A DNA stretch of 64,000 nucleotides from NCBI GenBank assembly GCA_025667525.1, contig CM046874.1, positions 658,830,963 to 658,894,962 of the forward strand, written 5' to 3'. The translations under genes were made by a program, and so were the position numbers. Every line of letters starts with the position of its first letter. Positions within the stretch are counted from its first letter, which is position 1. Below, in pieces: positions 1 through 10,489 of the stretch. The notes under the pieces are model-generated. The model worked only from the letters and a program-made list of their open reading frames with translations. It did not search any database and was not told where the DNA came from. Source of the DNA: Glebionis coronaria. Lineage: Eukaryota; Streptophyta; Magnoliopsida; Asterales; Asteraceae.

Positions 1-240
1 ATTCGAAATGGCCATATCGGGTCCGAAATGCAGTTATCGGAATATCTTCTTCTCGGATACGAACTTGATGATAACCCGACCTCAAGTCAATCTTCGAATA
101 TACGCTAGAACCTTGAAGTTGATCGAACAAATCGTCGATCCTAGGAAGTGGATAACGATTCTTTATAGTCAACTTGTTTAGTTCACGATAATCGATACAC
201 ATTCGGAATGACCCATCTTTCTTTTTAACAAATAATATTG
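1..240 (-). pseudogene. Element A reverse transcriptase fragment, shifted frame
   Basis: Minus-strand translation of this stretch gives RT core words in a different frame from the upstream [23 protein letters not shown] near 160-240 and [13 protein letters not shown] near 1-40. These are the fingers and early palm of a Ty3-type RT. The catalytic YxDD box would lie just left of position 1. The frame break against the gag-protease ORF is near 235-245, where the usual PWGAP wording is disrupted in a way that fits loss of two bases. RT of this copy therefore cannot be made in one frame without a shift. Confidence 0.8.
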
Positions 241-2420
241 GGGCTCCATGGCGAAGAACTTGGTCTAATAAAACCCTTATCCGAAAGTTCTTGCAATTGC
301 TCAGATAATTCATTCAACTCGGACGGTGCAAGACGATAAGGTGCACGTGCCACAGGTTCAGCTCCGGGTACTAACTCAATCCTAAACTCCACTTGCCGGG
401 GTGGTGGAAGTCCAGGTAAGTCTTCGGGAAATACCTCTGGAAAATCACGAACGATCGGCACATCCTCCACGCGCTTAACATCCATTTCCTTCTCTACTAC
501 ACGGGCTACAAATAATTGACACCCTTTTTCCATATACTTTCGAACCTTAACACCAGAGATGACGTGCAAGCGAGGCTTACATCGGTCGCCATCTACAATC
601 AAAACTTTCCTATTGTACGCAATACGAACGGTCTTATTTCCACAATCGATAACCGCATTATGACGAGACAACCAATCCATCCCAACAATAACATCAAAAC
701 TACCCAACTCGATCGGCAACAGATCAATTTCAAACAAATGATTTACTAGTCTTAAGGTGCAATTCCGCAAAACCGTACGAGTGCTAACTATCTTCCCATC
801 GGCCAGTTCAACATCATACTTATTTTCTAGTCTAGACGGAACTACATCAAGCAAATCACTAAACCTAGAAGCAATAAAACTTCTATCCGCACCGAAATCA
901 AATAACACATTAGCATAACGGTTATTAAGTAGGAACGTACCAGTAACAACATTGGGGTCTTGTTGAGCCTCCCCATCCTTGATGACATACGCCTTCCCAC
1001 GTGCGTTACCACCCTGGCCATTACCCTTCTTGGGACAATCTCTGCTTATATGTCCTTTTTCACCACAAGTATAGCAAGTAATCACTCGTTGTGTATTCGC
1101 GCCCGTGGCAACATTCCTTCCTCTACAATCCCTTGCTATATGACCACCTTTTCCACAATTATTACATACAATAGCACATGGACCAGTGTGAGTCAGCCTA
1201 CATCTATTACATAATGTACGAACCCATTGACCTCCATTACCACGACCATCATTTCCTCGACCGTCGTTTCCACGACCTTCATTTCCTTGCCTTACATTTC
1301 CTTGTCCTTTATTCGGTGCATTCGTAACAGCATAGTTATTACCCCTATACTGATTCCTTTGGTTATGACGTCGATTATCACGATAGTTACTGTTATTGTT
1401 ATTATTCCTTCCTTGTGCACCATCCCACTTTCTCTTATTATCTTCCCCAGTCTTTGGTTTCACATTATGAGCATTCACTCTTTGAGTCATAAGATTGTGA
1501 GCCATGCGAATAGCTTGATTAATATTCACGGGTTGAGATGAAGTCACATCTCCTTGAATATTATCAGTAAGACCACGTATATATTGCTCGACCTTCTTAT
1601 ACTCGGTTTCTACCATATTTGGACACATCAAAGCTAGTTCTTGAAAACGGTTGGTATAGGTGCTGATGTCAAAACCTATCACTTTCAGATTCCATAGCTC
1701 TTGTTCCAACTTTTGCACTTCACTTCTGGGACAAAATTCTTCGGTCAAAAGTCTCCTAAAACCAGCCCAGGGCGTCTCATAAGCTTTATCAATTCCTATC
1801 GATTGGATATAGGAATTCCACCAAGTAAGAGCTTGTCCTTGAAGAGTATGCGAAGCAAACTTGGTCTTATTTGCCTCTAAACAGTCACTAATCCTAAAAA
1901 CAGCCTCTAACCTTTCAAGCCATCGAGTCATACTCACAACTCCATCCGTTCCATTAAAATTATGCGGTTTACATTTCATAAACTGAGTATAAGTACCTTC
2001 ACGAGTTCTAAATTCATTTTCTTTAGCATCATTCGGTTTAGCTCGACTTACATTACCACTGCTACTTAAGTTATCACCCATGTTTCCAACATTTACACCA
2101 TTTTCTCCAACATTCGCGTTAGCATTCGCGCCGCTAACATTAGCATTAACATTTGCACTACCAACATTAGTATTCACATTATCTCCGCCAACATTGTCAT
2201 TCACATGACCACTGCCAACATTATCATTATTCCCGCCAACATTATCGTTCACATTACCGTTGCCAGCATTGTCATTGACATTACCTCTGATGTTTGGATT
2301 GTCACCTCTAGCATTATTATTTGCCGTATTCACACGGTTTGCCTCATATTCTGCAATCGCCGCGGCCACACGGTCGGCCACTAGCCTTTCCACAGCAGCA
2401 TGAGTTAACTTTGGCGGCAT
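225..2420 (-). pseudogene. Element A gag-protease-RT linker polyprotein, frameshifted
   Basis: The chosen start is MPPKLTHAAVERLVADRV (ATG at 2420), the usual opening of this gag family; the open frame extends 35 codons further up but that part has no family character. Order: an Asn/Gly/Val-rich low-complexity stretch of NVNDN-type repeats (about residues 30-115), the gag core with FNGTDG and WLERLEAVF, two CCHC knuckles (CNNCGKGGHIARDC near 1170 and CYTCGEKGHISRDC near 1075), an aspartic protease, and the RT linker with DFPEVFPEDLPGLPP. The protease motif reads DFGAD where DSGAD is expected (codon at 894-896), a change consistent with one C-to-T step, so protease is probably dead. The frame ends at 225 by a frameshift in RT. 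Confidence 0.85.
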
Positions 2421-2736
2421 GATTCTACCATAATACAATAGCATAACTTGGTTAGAATCACACAGTTGTATAGATCTCACACATAGAGGTAATACAATCA
2501 TACAAGAGGTTTCATAACAATGCATGGTACAACACCATAGTAATACTCAATATAACAACATTATGCAACAGAAGATATATCAACATACATCATAATATTA
2601 ACAAAAGGGTACAATGTTACATCATCGTTCACTACACTATTACATATCCGAATCCTAATCTATATCAAAACTTCTACTAACTGAAACTATCAGTTTAGTA
2701 GATACAAAGGTAACACGTACAACACACGTCTAGTCA

Positions 2737-3801
2737 TCACTCGTCATGTGGAGCATCATCAAGATCATCGGTTGAAGGAGTCTTTCCATAAGTGGCTAAC
2801 ACATCGATCGCCGCAGAAGAACTAGTAGTTGGCACTCCATTAGATCTCATTATCTGTTGGAACTCGTAAGCCCAAACCCTAGTATGATATAGGTCACGTT
2901 CCAACCCTTCACGATACACTGCATCCAAAGTAGCATTAATCTCTAATGCCTCTTTATCCTTCTTTAGCTTCTTGTTCTCATTCATCACTTGGCCAAAGCC
3001 TTCTTCCAACCTCTTAAATCTAGCATCATTAGCTTTCTGGGCTTCCTTTAAATCACTTGCGTCTTCTTCAACCTTTCCCAAATCTCTATCAAAATAACCC
3101 ATACGCCTATGCGTACCATTAAGTCCAGCCTCAACCTTTATCATATCTTTCTTGATAGTGTCCACATCAGTTGATAACACATTCACTCTTCCACTCTCAA
3201 TCTTCACATGAGAGTCAACCAAAGAAATCTCATACCTCCTAACGTCATTCGCCCTAGTCAACAACCGCTCACGAGTCTGAATCATATCAATATCATTCTT
3301 CATAACACTCGGATTCAAAGCTGATGGATGTGATGTAGGAGCAACACTTGAGGGGCCTCCCACCTCAAAAGTGTTTCTGCCATGTCTAGGAATAAAAGGT
3401 GAGTCAATAGTACGAGTAACATGACGATTATCCTCAGAGTCAGAAGAGACTAACGAAGGTGGAGTAATAGGTAATTCAGCAACCAAGTTAGGTGCATCCC
3501 CCTCCATGTCCTCATCAGGATCCTCTTCTTCCTCATCGATATTTAGATCTTCGTCTTCCTCAGGATCTTCTTCTTCCTCGGGATCTTCTTCCTCGGGATC
3601 TTCTTCTTCCTCGGGATCTTCTTCTTCCTCGGGATCTTCTTCTTCCTCAATGTCATCGTGTTCGAGAAAGTTCACGACATTGGGAAGTGCCATCGGTGGC
3701 TGAGCAGGAACAATCTCAGGTGGATTAGGAACATGATTAGGTGAAACAGGTGGAGAATCAGGAACAACAGGTGCAGGAATAGGAGAAGCTGGTGCTGACA
3801 T
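2737..3801 (-). CDS. Element A extra ORF between LTR and gag: acidic, coiled-coil protein
   Basis: A 354-codon open frame starting MSAPASPIPAPVV lies between the primer binding site and gag, same strand, ending 317 bp before the gag start. It has a Pro-rich N-terminus, an acidic block of about seven EEEEDP-like repeats (DNA 3500-3660), a Ser/Thr-rich linker, and a long heptad-like charged region ending with LGKVEEDASDLKEAQKANDARFKRLEEGF (given here as the region near 2990-3110). I recognise no enzymatic domain. Extra ORFs before gag are known in some other plant Ty3 lineages (Ogre), but this PBS and the gag type are not Ogre. It may be a structural partner of gag or an accessory factor. The frame is intact although gag is broken. 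Confidence 0.6.
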   Translation of the reverse strand: MSAPASPIPAPVVPDSPPVSPNHVPNPPEIVPAQPPMALPNVVNFLEHDDIEEEEDPEEEEDPEEEEDPEEEDPEEEEDPEEDEDLNIDEEEEDPDEDMEGDAPNLVAELPITPPSLVSSDSEDNRHVTRTIDSPFIPRHGRNTFEVGGPSSVAPTSHPSALNPSVMKNDIDMIQTRERLLTRANDVRRYEISLVDSHVKIESGRVNVLSTDVDTIKKDMIKVEAGLNGTHRRMGYFDRDLGKVEEDASDLKEAQKANDARFKRLEEGFGQVMNENKKLKKDKEALEINATLDAVYREGLERDLYHTRVWAYEFQQIMRSNGVPTTSSSAAIDVLATYGKTPSTDDLDDAPHDE

Positions 3802-4097
3802 TCTGCAAATAAAAGGGTACAGATAGTCAGGATCTAAGCATAGCCTATACAATTCCCAATACATATGAAATTATTATCACATAACAAAATACGCAGAGTT
3901 GATCATCTCATATAGCATTTATACATATATGTATCTTATCTCATATACATATACATTTACATATCAGCCAGTAGTGATACAGGCCTAACGGATGAAACAA
4001 GTAGCAAGCACGGATAATAAAGACGATATCGAAAGTCACAACGAGCATCTCAGTTATAGTCTAGGGTATTATGCAATCCTAGTTCTCTATAACTCAT
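3802..4097 (-). other. Element A untranslated leader
   Basis: Leader between the primer binding site and the extra ORF. AT-rich, with repeats of atatac/tatgtat type at 3920-3965. No ORF or RNA gene seen. Confidence 0.5.
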
Positions 4098-4109
4098 GCT
4101 TTGATACCA
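4098..4109 (-). other. Element A primer binding site (iMet tRNA)
   Basis: On the minus strand TGGTATCAAAGC follows the LTR end (…TATTACA) after a short spacer. It differs by one base from TGGTATCAGAGC, the complement of the plant initiator-Met tRNA 3' end. Confidence 0.85.
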
Positions 4110-4112
4110 ATC

Positions 4113-6560
4113 TGTAATACCCCCATATTTCTGGTAGGCAGCGGACGGGTCATTTCGGTATTACTTCATAGCACATCACATAAGTTATAGAAAACGACCT
4201 CTATATGGGACGTTTTCAAAAGATAGTTATCATTCGAATAAAAAGTGTTATCAGAGTTACACCAGGTCCCTACATTATAAGTACATAATATAAACATAAA
4301 CAAACTAGAAGGTTTTCAAAAGTCTTTCGAATGATAACATATGCATAGTCTTCAAAACACATTTCCATGCGACATCTTGCATCCTTGCATTACCTAAACA
4401 CCTAAGAAATACATGCTAAAACATCAACACAAAGGTCGAGTGAATCCATAGGTTTATATAAACAATCAATTTTTAAACACAAGTTTTCATTCATCGAGTG
4501 ATAATGTAACACATAAAATATCATATAACCACGCTATTGTGCTAAGCCATGACACCGAAGCCTTAAGTATAAATAATGCCCTAGTCAGGTATCTTGCCTA
4601 ATACCCCACTTACTTCTCATACAACACACCTGGCTGAGCCTCCAACCTACAGGTGCGACCTGCCCAGGTGGGGGCCATCCCCAATGGATCCATTTGTCTG
4701 TACCAGCGCCTACCCATCATAAGTAGTTAACGGTTCATGGGTTTTAGGGACTTTCCAAATTTTGGCAATATAGCACTTAGCACACATAATAGCTACCGGG
4801 AAAGCATACCATCAAATCATTGTGTCCAAATTTAAAAACAAACATGTATCCCCCCTCGCGGGATTTATAAAACAATTAAATGGTAAAGAGCGAGGCTATG
4901 AACTCACTTGATATAATAGTCACAAACGTCAATCGTAAACAAACGCCAACAACTGATACACGATCACACGACACCTAAAGATGACGAAACGCGTCTTAGG
5001 CTCGGTACGATAAATAAGTCATAATTATGCAAATAATGTATTTTAATATGTTTTAGGCATTGTATAAGTTTTATAGACTTTTTATGCAACTTGTAAATAA
5101 ACATTTATCATTTTTAAAATGTTATCCATTTTTGATAAATAAGCCATTTTTTTATGTTTACTAATATTGTTGAATCTTGATAATTTCTGACATGCTCTGT
5201 TCATTAGGTCATTTCTCCTAAACTATAAATCATTTAAATGAGTTATTTATATTAAAATGACTCTAAGCTTGTTTACTACAATTATCTTAATTCCATTTGT
5301 CCTCAATCCATATTTAACATAGTTTAAAACTCATTTTTAATATTAAATGTATAGGCTGCGTTTTACATTTAATTTCAGTTTACCCGTTTTGGCCGCTATT
5401 TTCAAACCGTATAGAATTGAAAAACCACCCAATGCACGCTGATTCTATATGATTATATCTACAACTTTTAGTTTTGCATATTTAAGGGTTGGTATATAAA
5501 TTTTATGAGAAAACAACCCCACAAAACAGAAGGTCAGATTTGAACCTAGTTTTGTATTTTGGCCGTAACTCACTATCCGGGAATCGTCAAAAGACGGGCC
5601 ACCCGGCCAAATCATCACAAAAGACATGCCTATCATTCTAATCTACTTTCATATATCATAACCCACTGTATGTTCTCAAATGACCACGTTTTACCACTGA
5701 TGTCAAATCAGTCCTATTATTTTATTAGAAAACAAATCTACTAGTGTTAAAAAGTTGTATACACTCTTATACAATGCCTTAAACACATAAAATATCATAT
5801 ATATCATTAATATACAATTTATATTAATAAAAATAACTTGGTAAATAGAATAATAATACAAAATAATTAACAATCCTTACAAGATGATGAAAATGGTAAG
5901 ATAGTTGATAGGTACTTCAACTCCAAAATCAATTATTATACCCCAAGATTAACACATGAAATAGTAGTAGTAATAACCCTTGCAAATTCTCTCAGGAACT
6001 AAAACCTTGGATGAAAGTTTTAAATGGAGTGTTTGTAGCTTTTTGATGTACGTCAATTAAAGGGAAATTTAGGATATAGATAAGTGGTAGGATGAATGTA
6101 CATGCTAAATTGCAATCACAATACACGTATCTACATTTAGATACGTGTCACTATCTTTTTTTTTATTATTATAAGAGATGTTAAGATTAGTATAAACTTT
6201 TGTCTCGCAAATTGGTAAAGCGGGTATTATCGGAACCCGATATTTTAAAAGTTACGCGATTTGAAAAATACGCCTAAAACAAAAAAAATAAACTATCAGT
6301 ATGAAATAAAAACATCGACATTCAGAGAATGTTGATATTTTGATATTAATTCTAGGCGCAATGGACGTTAACGCGTCTAACGAATGACACGTTAATAATA
6401 ATTACGATTCATTATCACCGGTTAGTCGTAAAATGACTAAAATTCATAAACGATAAAATTCAAAAAGCGTCAAAATAATAATTTACATGAAATAAGTTTC
6501 ATTAACGTTATAAAGGGATTGTCCATATGCTTAGAAATTTAAAGGGACACTACATTAACA
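4113..6560 (-). repeat. Element A 5' LTR (about 2.45 kb)
   Basis: The plus-strand left end is TGTAATACCCCC, next to the primer binding site, which fixes the inner boundary at 4113. The outer boundary is uncertain because the partner LTR is outside the window; the best CA end is near 6560. No ORF of note inside. The segment 4848-4913, read in reverse, matches a block of the element C LTR (the 'gttcatagcctc' to 'gaggg' region near 36870-36930), so both LTRs share an ancient module. Confidence 0.6.
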
Positions 6561-7149
6561 TCAACTATGGTCTTTAATAAACGACCCTTTTCTTTTCTGT
6601 TGATCGGTCGAATGTTTTCATTCCCAGTTCCTACTTTTGGGGCTTTATGGGGTAGCAAGTTATCCGAGTCATCACTATGAATGCTCTCTTTTCAGTTTCA
6701 GTTTCAGTATCCTAATACTCTTTCCAGTTGAGTATCTAGATACAGACTTGTGTGGTTTATATCATGCATTTAGTATTTGGATTGATCCATGTGTGGATTA
6801 TATTTTGATATTGAAACTCAAAGTGAGAGTGAGCGTGTTCAAAGTGACGACTCGGATAATTGGATGCCAAAATAAGCGCCAAAATTTACAAATAGGAAGG
6901 AAATCCTTCGACCAATCAACAAAAAGGAAAAGGGTCGCTCAATAAAGACCTTAGTTGATGGTAGTGATGCCCATGAAAAAAATAATGCGACGGCCATAGT
7001 AAGATGGGCTTACATAAAAAGGGTAAACGAAAATATGTAGGTTGTTTTGTCGATGTCATCTTAGATTCAAAAATGTTGGCCAGGAAGTCTATACGTTTTC
7101 ACAGTTGCATTGGTTCATTTAGTATGTTGTTTATATGTTGGTTATATGT

Positions 7150-8563
7150 TGATGAAGATACAAGAGCTAACTTAAAGAAAAAAGTAAAAGGCAAGGGATC
7201 AACAGAATCTGATAAAGCATTTGATCCTTTTAATCTAGATAATACAGTGGAAAAGCTTGAAAGAGAATTCAAACTTCTTAAACAGACACATTTGCAGGGA
7301 GGTAAGTAAACTAAATTTTAACCTTTAGAGAAATATTGTTATTCACTAGCTTCAGTATCACATGTATGCTATAAAGTATTATAGCTCCACATAGACGACA
7401 TCTCAAGCCCGTTTCCTCTTCTAGGTAAATATCGGCATGATTCCTCTTTCTCGTGAAAATCATCATCTTCATGCCCAGTGTGTGAATTCAATATGCATTA
7501 ACATCTTTTTGTTTAGCCTTTTTAGTAAAGGACCTCTTACTTTGGCACTCATATTCGCTTTTTCATGGGTATTGATGATATTGATATCAATCAAAGATCG
7601 AATGCGAATGTCAAATTTTGAGCTACTTGCATAGAAAAAGGATAAACGAAAAAGAAGTATGTCCATATTGGATTCATATATTTGGCATGAAGATGAACAT
7701 GTTCACGAGATAGAGGAATCGTGAAGATATCTACCTCGAAGAGCAAACGGGCTTAAGATGTCGTTTATGTGCAGCTGTTAAACTTTATAGCAGACATGTG
7801 ATTATGTATTTGTAGTTAACTTATGCGGTATTATGGTATGTAGATACAGGAGGTGACTTGAAAAACAAATAAAAACGAAACGGTTCAATAGAAACTGATA
7901 CCACAGCTGCACTTTCTAACCTACATAATAGGGTGGAAAAGCTTGAAAGGGAATTCCAACATTTCAAACAGAGACTGTTGTAGGGAGGTTAGTATATTAA
8001 CTTTTAACCTATAATAAGTTTGTATATAAATGTGTTATTGTTTTGAGTATCTGGGTGGCTGTTAGTATCTGAATTTATTAAAATTTGTCTTGTAATTTAC
8101 AGATGTTATCATCATTGATTCCTCTGAAAGCTCTAGAGAAGATACGCAATCATCAAATGAAAGCTTTGAAAGCTCTGAGGAAGATTTGTTGTTATTAGAT
8201 GAAAGATTTGCACATGTAAACACTAAAGACTTCTAGCACCCATTTCATGATGACCAAGATGAACCTTCCAAGTATTCCAGCACCTCTGCAAATTATTGTA
8301 GTTCGGACGATACATGGGGAGAGACTAATTCACCATCCAAGAAGAAAGGCAAAGCTATTGGCTCATCCAGTCAGAATGCAGGCAAGGCGAGTGGATCATC
8401 CAAACAGATACTCAGTCCAAGGGTTAGCAAGGGATGTACACCAAAAGCAGAGTCATCTTCTCGGTCTCCATTTTCTACAACAAAAAGGCCCCCACCTATC
8501 AGAAATGCAGTATGTTTCCTGCCTTGTCCAAAAAAATTGAAAGAATTTGAAACAAAGCTATGA
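7150..8563 (+). pseudogene. Spliced gene remnant in element K: coiled-coil plus Ser/Lys-rich protein
   Basis: Two exons can be joined in frame. The first, about 7150-7301, encodes a Lys-rich stretch and VEKLEREFKLLKQTHLQG and ends at a strong donor (GGGAG then GTAAGT). The second, 8103-8563, follows an acceptor (TTTACAG) and encodes an acidic Ser-rich run, SSESSREDTQSSNESFESS, then a Ser/Lys-rich part and a TGA. The split Asp codon matches in phase. One in-frame TAG (near 8234) breaks the second exon. A diverged second copy of the first exon lies at about 7850-7990 (VEKLEREFQHFKQ) with two stops. Nearby upstream pieces (6790-6870, acidic; 7004-7080) may be earlier exons. I do not recognise the protein; a TNPA-like accessory factor or a captured host gene are both possible. 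Confidence 0.45.
7341..7803. repeat. Imperfect long inverted repeat (hairpin-forming, ~460 bp)
   Basis: The left arm (about 7341-7530) and the reverse complement of the right arm (about 7637-7803) match over most of their length, for example gacgacatctcaagcccgtt at 7393 against aacgggcttaagatgtcgtt at 7747. Similarity continues weakly toward the centre near 7585. It lies between the two copies of the coiled-coil exon, so one arm is probably an inverted copy of intron sequence. A transcript across it would fold into a long double strand. Confidence 0.7.
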
Positions 8564-9486
8564 AAAAGGAAGAGGCGGTAGGCTATGGAGGAACCTGAAG
8601 GGGGAGGCTATGGAAGAACTTGTTATCTTTGTTTTATGGATGTTTCTGATGAATCTTCTTTAGACTATTTCGGTCATAAGTGTAGGTATAGTTTATGTAA
8701 ACAATTTTAAACACTAATATGCATGGATGGGTGTATCTATTATTTTTTGGAATGCATATATGTTGGCATTCACATTTTGTATGAACCTGCAATATTATCA
8801 TCAATATTATGAAATTAGACTTGTATTTCATGGATGTAAACATGGTTCATCTTGTATTTTATTTATTCATGTTGTGAGTTGTATAATCCTAGATGCATAA
8901 CACATATAACCAAGATTTATGTGTCAAAGTTACCTGTTACACATCCGGTTAAAGCTTTCCACTTCGATGGATCTTATAACCCAATTTTTTTCCCTAATTC
9001 TCCCGCCAAAACTAATTAAGCTTTTAGCAGTTTATGTTTTCGACTTAGCTTAACTCTAAGGTGCTTTTAAGTTTTTGCTATTACATCTGCAATTATTTTC
9101 CAATTGGATAGAAAGTTGTTAGGCTTTTGCCTTATTCTTCTGAGCATATGTTTGTAACAATACTGCTAGGCCATTCTTCACTCAGAACTAAGCTAATATT
9201 GAGTATTTCCTTGAAAAGCTGCTTGTTTCAGCTTATTTTTTTTTAATCATTATCTAGTCAAGCACAAGTTAAGATTTTTTTATCTTTTTAATCTATTTTC
9301 ACTAGTCCTCCCAAGTATTTATTCCAAATCGTGTCTAATTTCCCATAAACAACTAATTTGTTCAAACAATGTGTTTAAATCAAAGTGAAAATGAAAAGTT
9401 TGAAATGACTGAAGTAAAATAAAAATAAGACAAGGTGAAAACAGATAACATAAATTCAATTCAATAATACTAAAGGATTACAGGTT
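8564..9486. other. Non-coding stretch of element K
   Basis: AT-rich sequence between the two convergent small genes. Probably holds both 3' untranslated regions. No ORF, RNA gene or repeat was recognised. Confidence 0.4.
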
Positions 9487-10104
9487 TTAAATAAAACAAA
9501 CATTTTGTTTCTCTAACAAATCAAACTTTGGAGATTTTTCAGGATCAAAAGCCAAATGAAGTTCATCGTAATCTAAAGCCTCTTTGAACTCGTCTTCGTC
9601 TTCTTCAATTTCATGCTCAGAAAAATAAACATCATCATCAATGATTTGACCTTCTTCCTCCAGTTGCCTCCTATACGCTTCCTCCCTCTGTCGTTGTTCC
9701 TCTTGCCTCCTTCTAAAGGAAGCAACTTCCTCCCTCTCGCGTTGTTCTTGCTCCTGTTGCCTCCTTCTTAAGGAAGCATCTTTCTTCCTCCGGCATTGTT
9801 GTTCAAGTCGTGCATTCTCTTCGTCTTCCATCTTCTATTGTCGTTGTTCGTACGCTTCCTCCACATAGCAATCGTACTCATCATATTTCTCATTGTAAGG
9901 ACAATCAACAGGGAACTCTCCATCTGCATTAGCTTTTACTTTGGGCACCACATAAGGTTTCCTGAAAAGAACATAAAAGATTATTAGTACTAAATGAGAA
10001 CAAAGATACAACGTTAATAAAATAAATAATGATACAAACTTGTTAGGAACTGCATTGGTATCTTCAAAAGCAGTAGAAAATGTTCTTTTTGATGAAGAAA
10101 CCAT
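9487..10104 (-). pseudogene. Two-exon small gene in element K: charged, Arg/Glu/Gln-rich protein with one nonsense codon
   Basis: On the minus strand exon 1 (from ATG at 10104 to about 10041) encodes MVSSSKRTFSTAFEDTNAVP. A ~79-bp intron begins GTTTGT and ends TTTTCAG near 9962. Exon 2 encodes KPYVVPKVKANADGEFPVDC, then an acidic Tyr-rich part, a TAG at 9835-9837, and in the same frame a strongly charged region rich in RRRQEEQ-type repeats and an acidic tail to 9487. The TATA-like box at about 10182-10190 and the short leader suggest its own promoter. No family recognised. It converges on the Ser-rich gene to the left. Small genes of this kind inside CACTA elements can be transposon accessory genes or captured host genes; I cannot tell which. 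Confidence 0.5.
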
Positions 10105-10181
10105 TTTTTTGATTCTTAAAATGCTGATAATTAAGTGTTTGTTGTGTTTTTGTTATGATTAATTTCATTACTTAATCCTTG

Positions 10182-10190
10182 TTTATATAA
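10182..10190 (-). promoter_or_regulatory. TATA box of the small minus-strand gene
   Basis: On the minus strand GGTTATATAAAC lies about 80 bp before the ATG at 10104, a spacing that leaves a ~50-bp leader. Inferred from position and sequence only. Confidence 0.45.
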
Positions 10191-10339
10191 CCAAGGATGG
10201 AATACAAAGGGTCAACAGCCTACATGCCAACATCTAATGCATATTCATGCATGTAATTAATTTTTGTGAAGTTCCAAGAATTAGCATTCTCATTAGGCGT
10301 GTAGAAAGTGTGTGCTTTCTGTGTTTTTAGGGTTTATTG

Positions 10340-10445
10340 TGTTTTAAAAAAATAGCAAAAAACAAGGTCTAGGACTCGAACCCTAGACCTTCCATTCAAA
10401 CACTAACACACTTAACCAGTTTGCCACATGAACATATTTGGTTCT
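10340..10445 (-). repeat. tRNA-derived SINE-like fragment
   Basis: On the minus strand there is a perfect RNA polymerase III B box, GGTTCGAGTCC (10382 to 10372), and an A-box-like TGGCAAACTGG starting at 10426. The two starts are 44 bp apart, the spacing seen in tRNAs. The B box sits in an extended 8-bp stem (GGTCTAGG/CCTAGACC), and a T-rich tract follows. The acceptor stem of a real tRNA is absent, so this is a tRNA-like SINE head rather than a tRNA gene. It lies inside the end region of element K. Confidence 0.5.
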
Positions 10446-10489
10446 AAATATGAGACTAATATTAACATTAGTGAAAATAGAGATTACAT

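Larger units (their letters stand above)
1..6560 (-). mobile_element. Element A: Ty3 chromovirus-like LTR retrotransposon, 5' part, cut by window edge
   Basis: Read on the minus strand the order is 5' LTR (6560 to 4113), iMet-type primer binding site, an extra acidic ORF, then gag, protease and the start of reverse transcriptase, which runs off the left edge. Two zinc knuckles and the RT-linker wording place it with chromoviruses of the Tekay/Del kind (family knowledge). The LTR is about 2.45 kb. The 3' half and 3' LTR lie outside, so no target-site duplication can be checked. Coding is damaged by a frameshift in RT and a changed protease active site. Its LTR shares short blocks with that of element C, for example the segment around 4850-4910, so A and C are distant relatives. 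Confidence 0.85.

Noticed and set aside
3492..3728. Plus-strand ORFs of Leu/Pro and Ser/Gly repeats
   Set aside because: Antisense shadows of the EEEEDP repeat of element A's extra ORF.
6541..6560. ggacactacatt as the left CACTA end
   Set aside because: It does not match the right terminal repeat (CACTAGTACAAAAATGGG) and lacks TGTGAC subterminal motifs; more likely the outer end of the element A LTR.
10340..10445. A functional tRNA gene
   Set aside because: A and B boxes are present but there is no acceptor stem or plausible anticodon arm.
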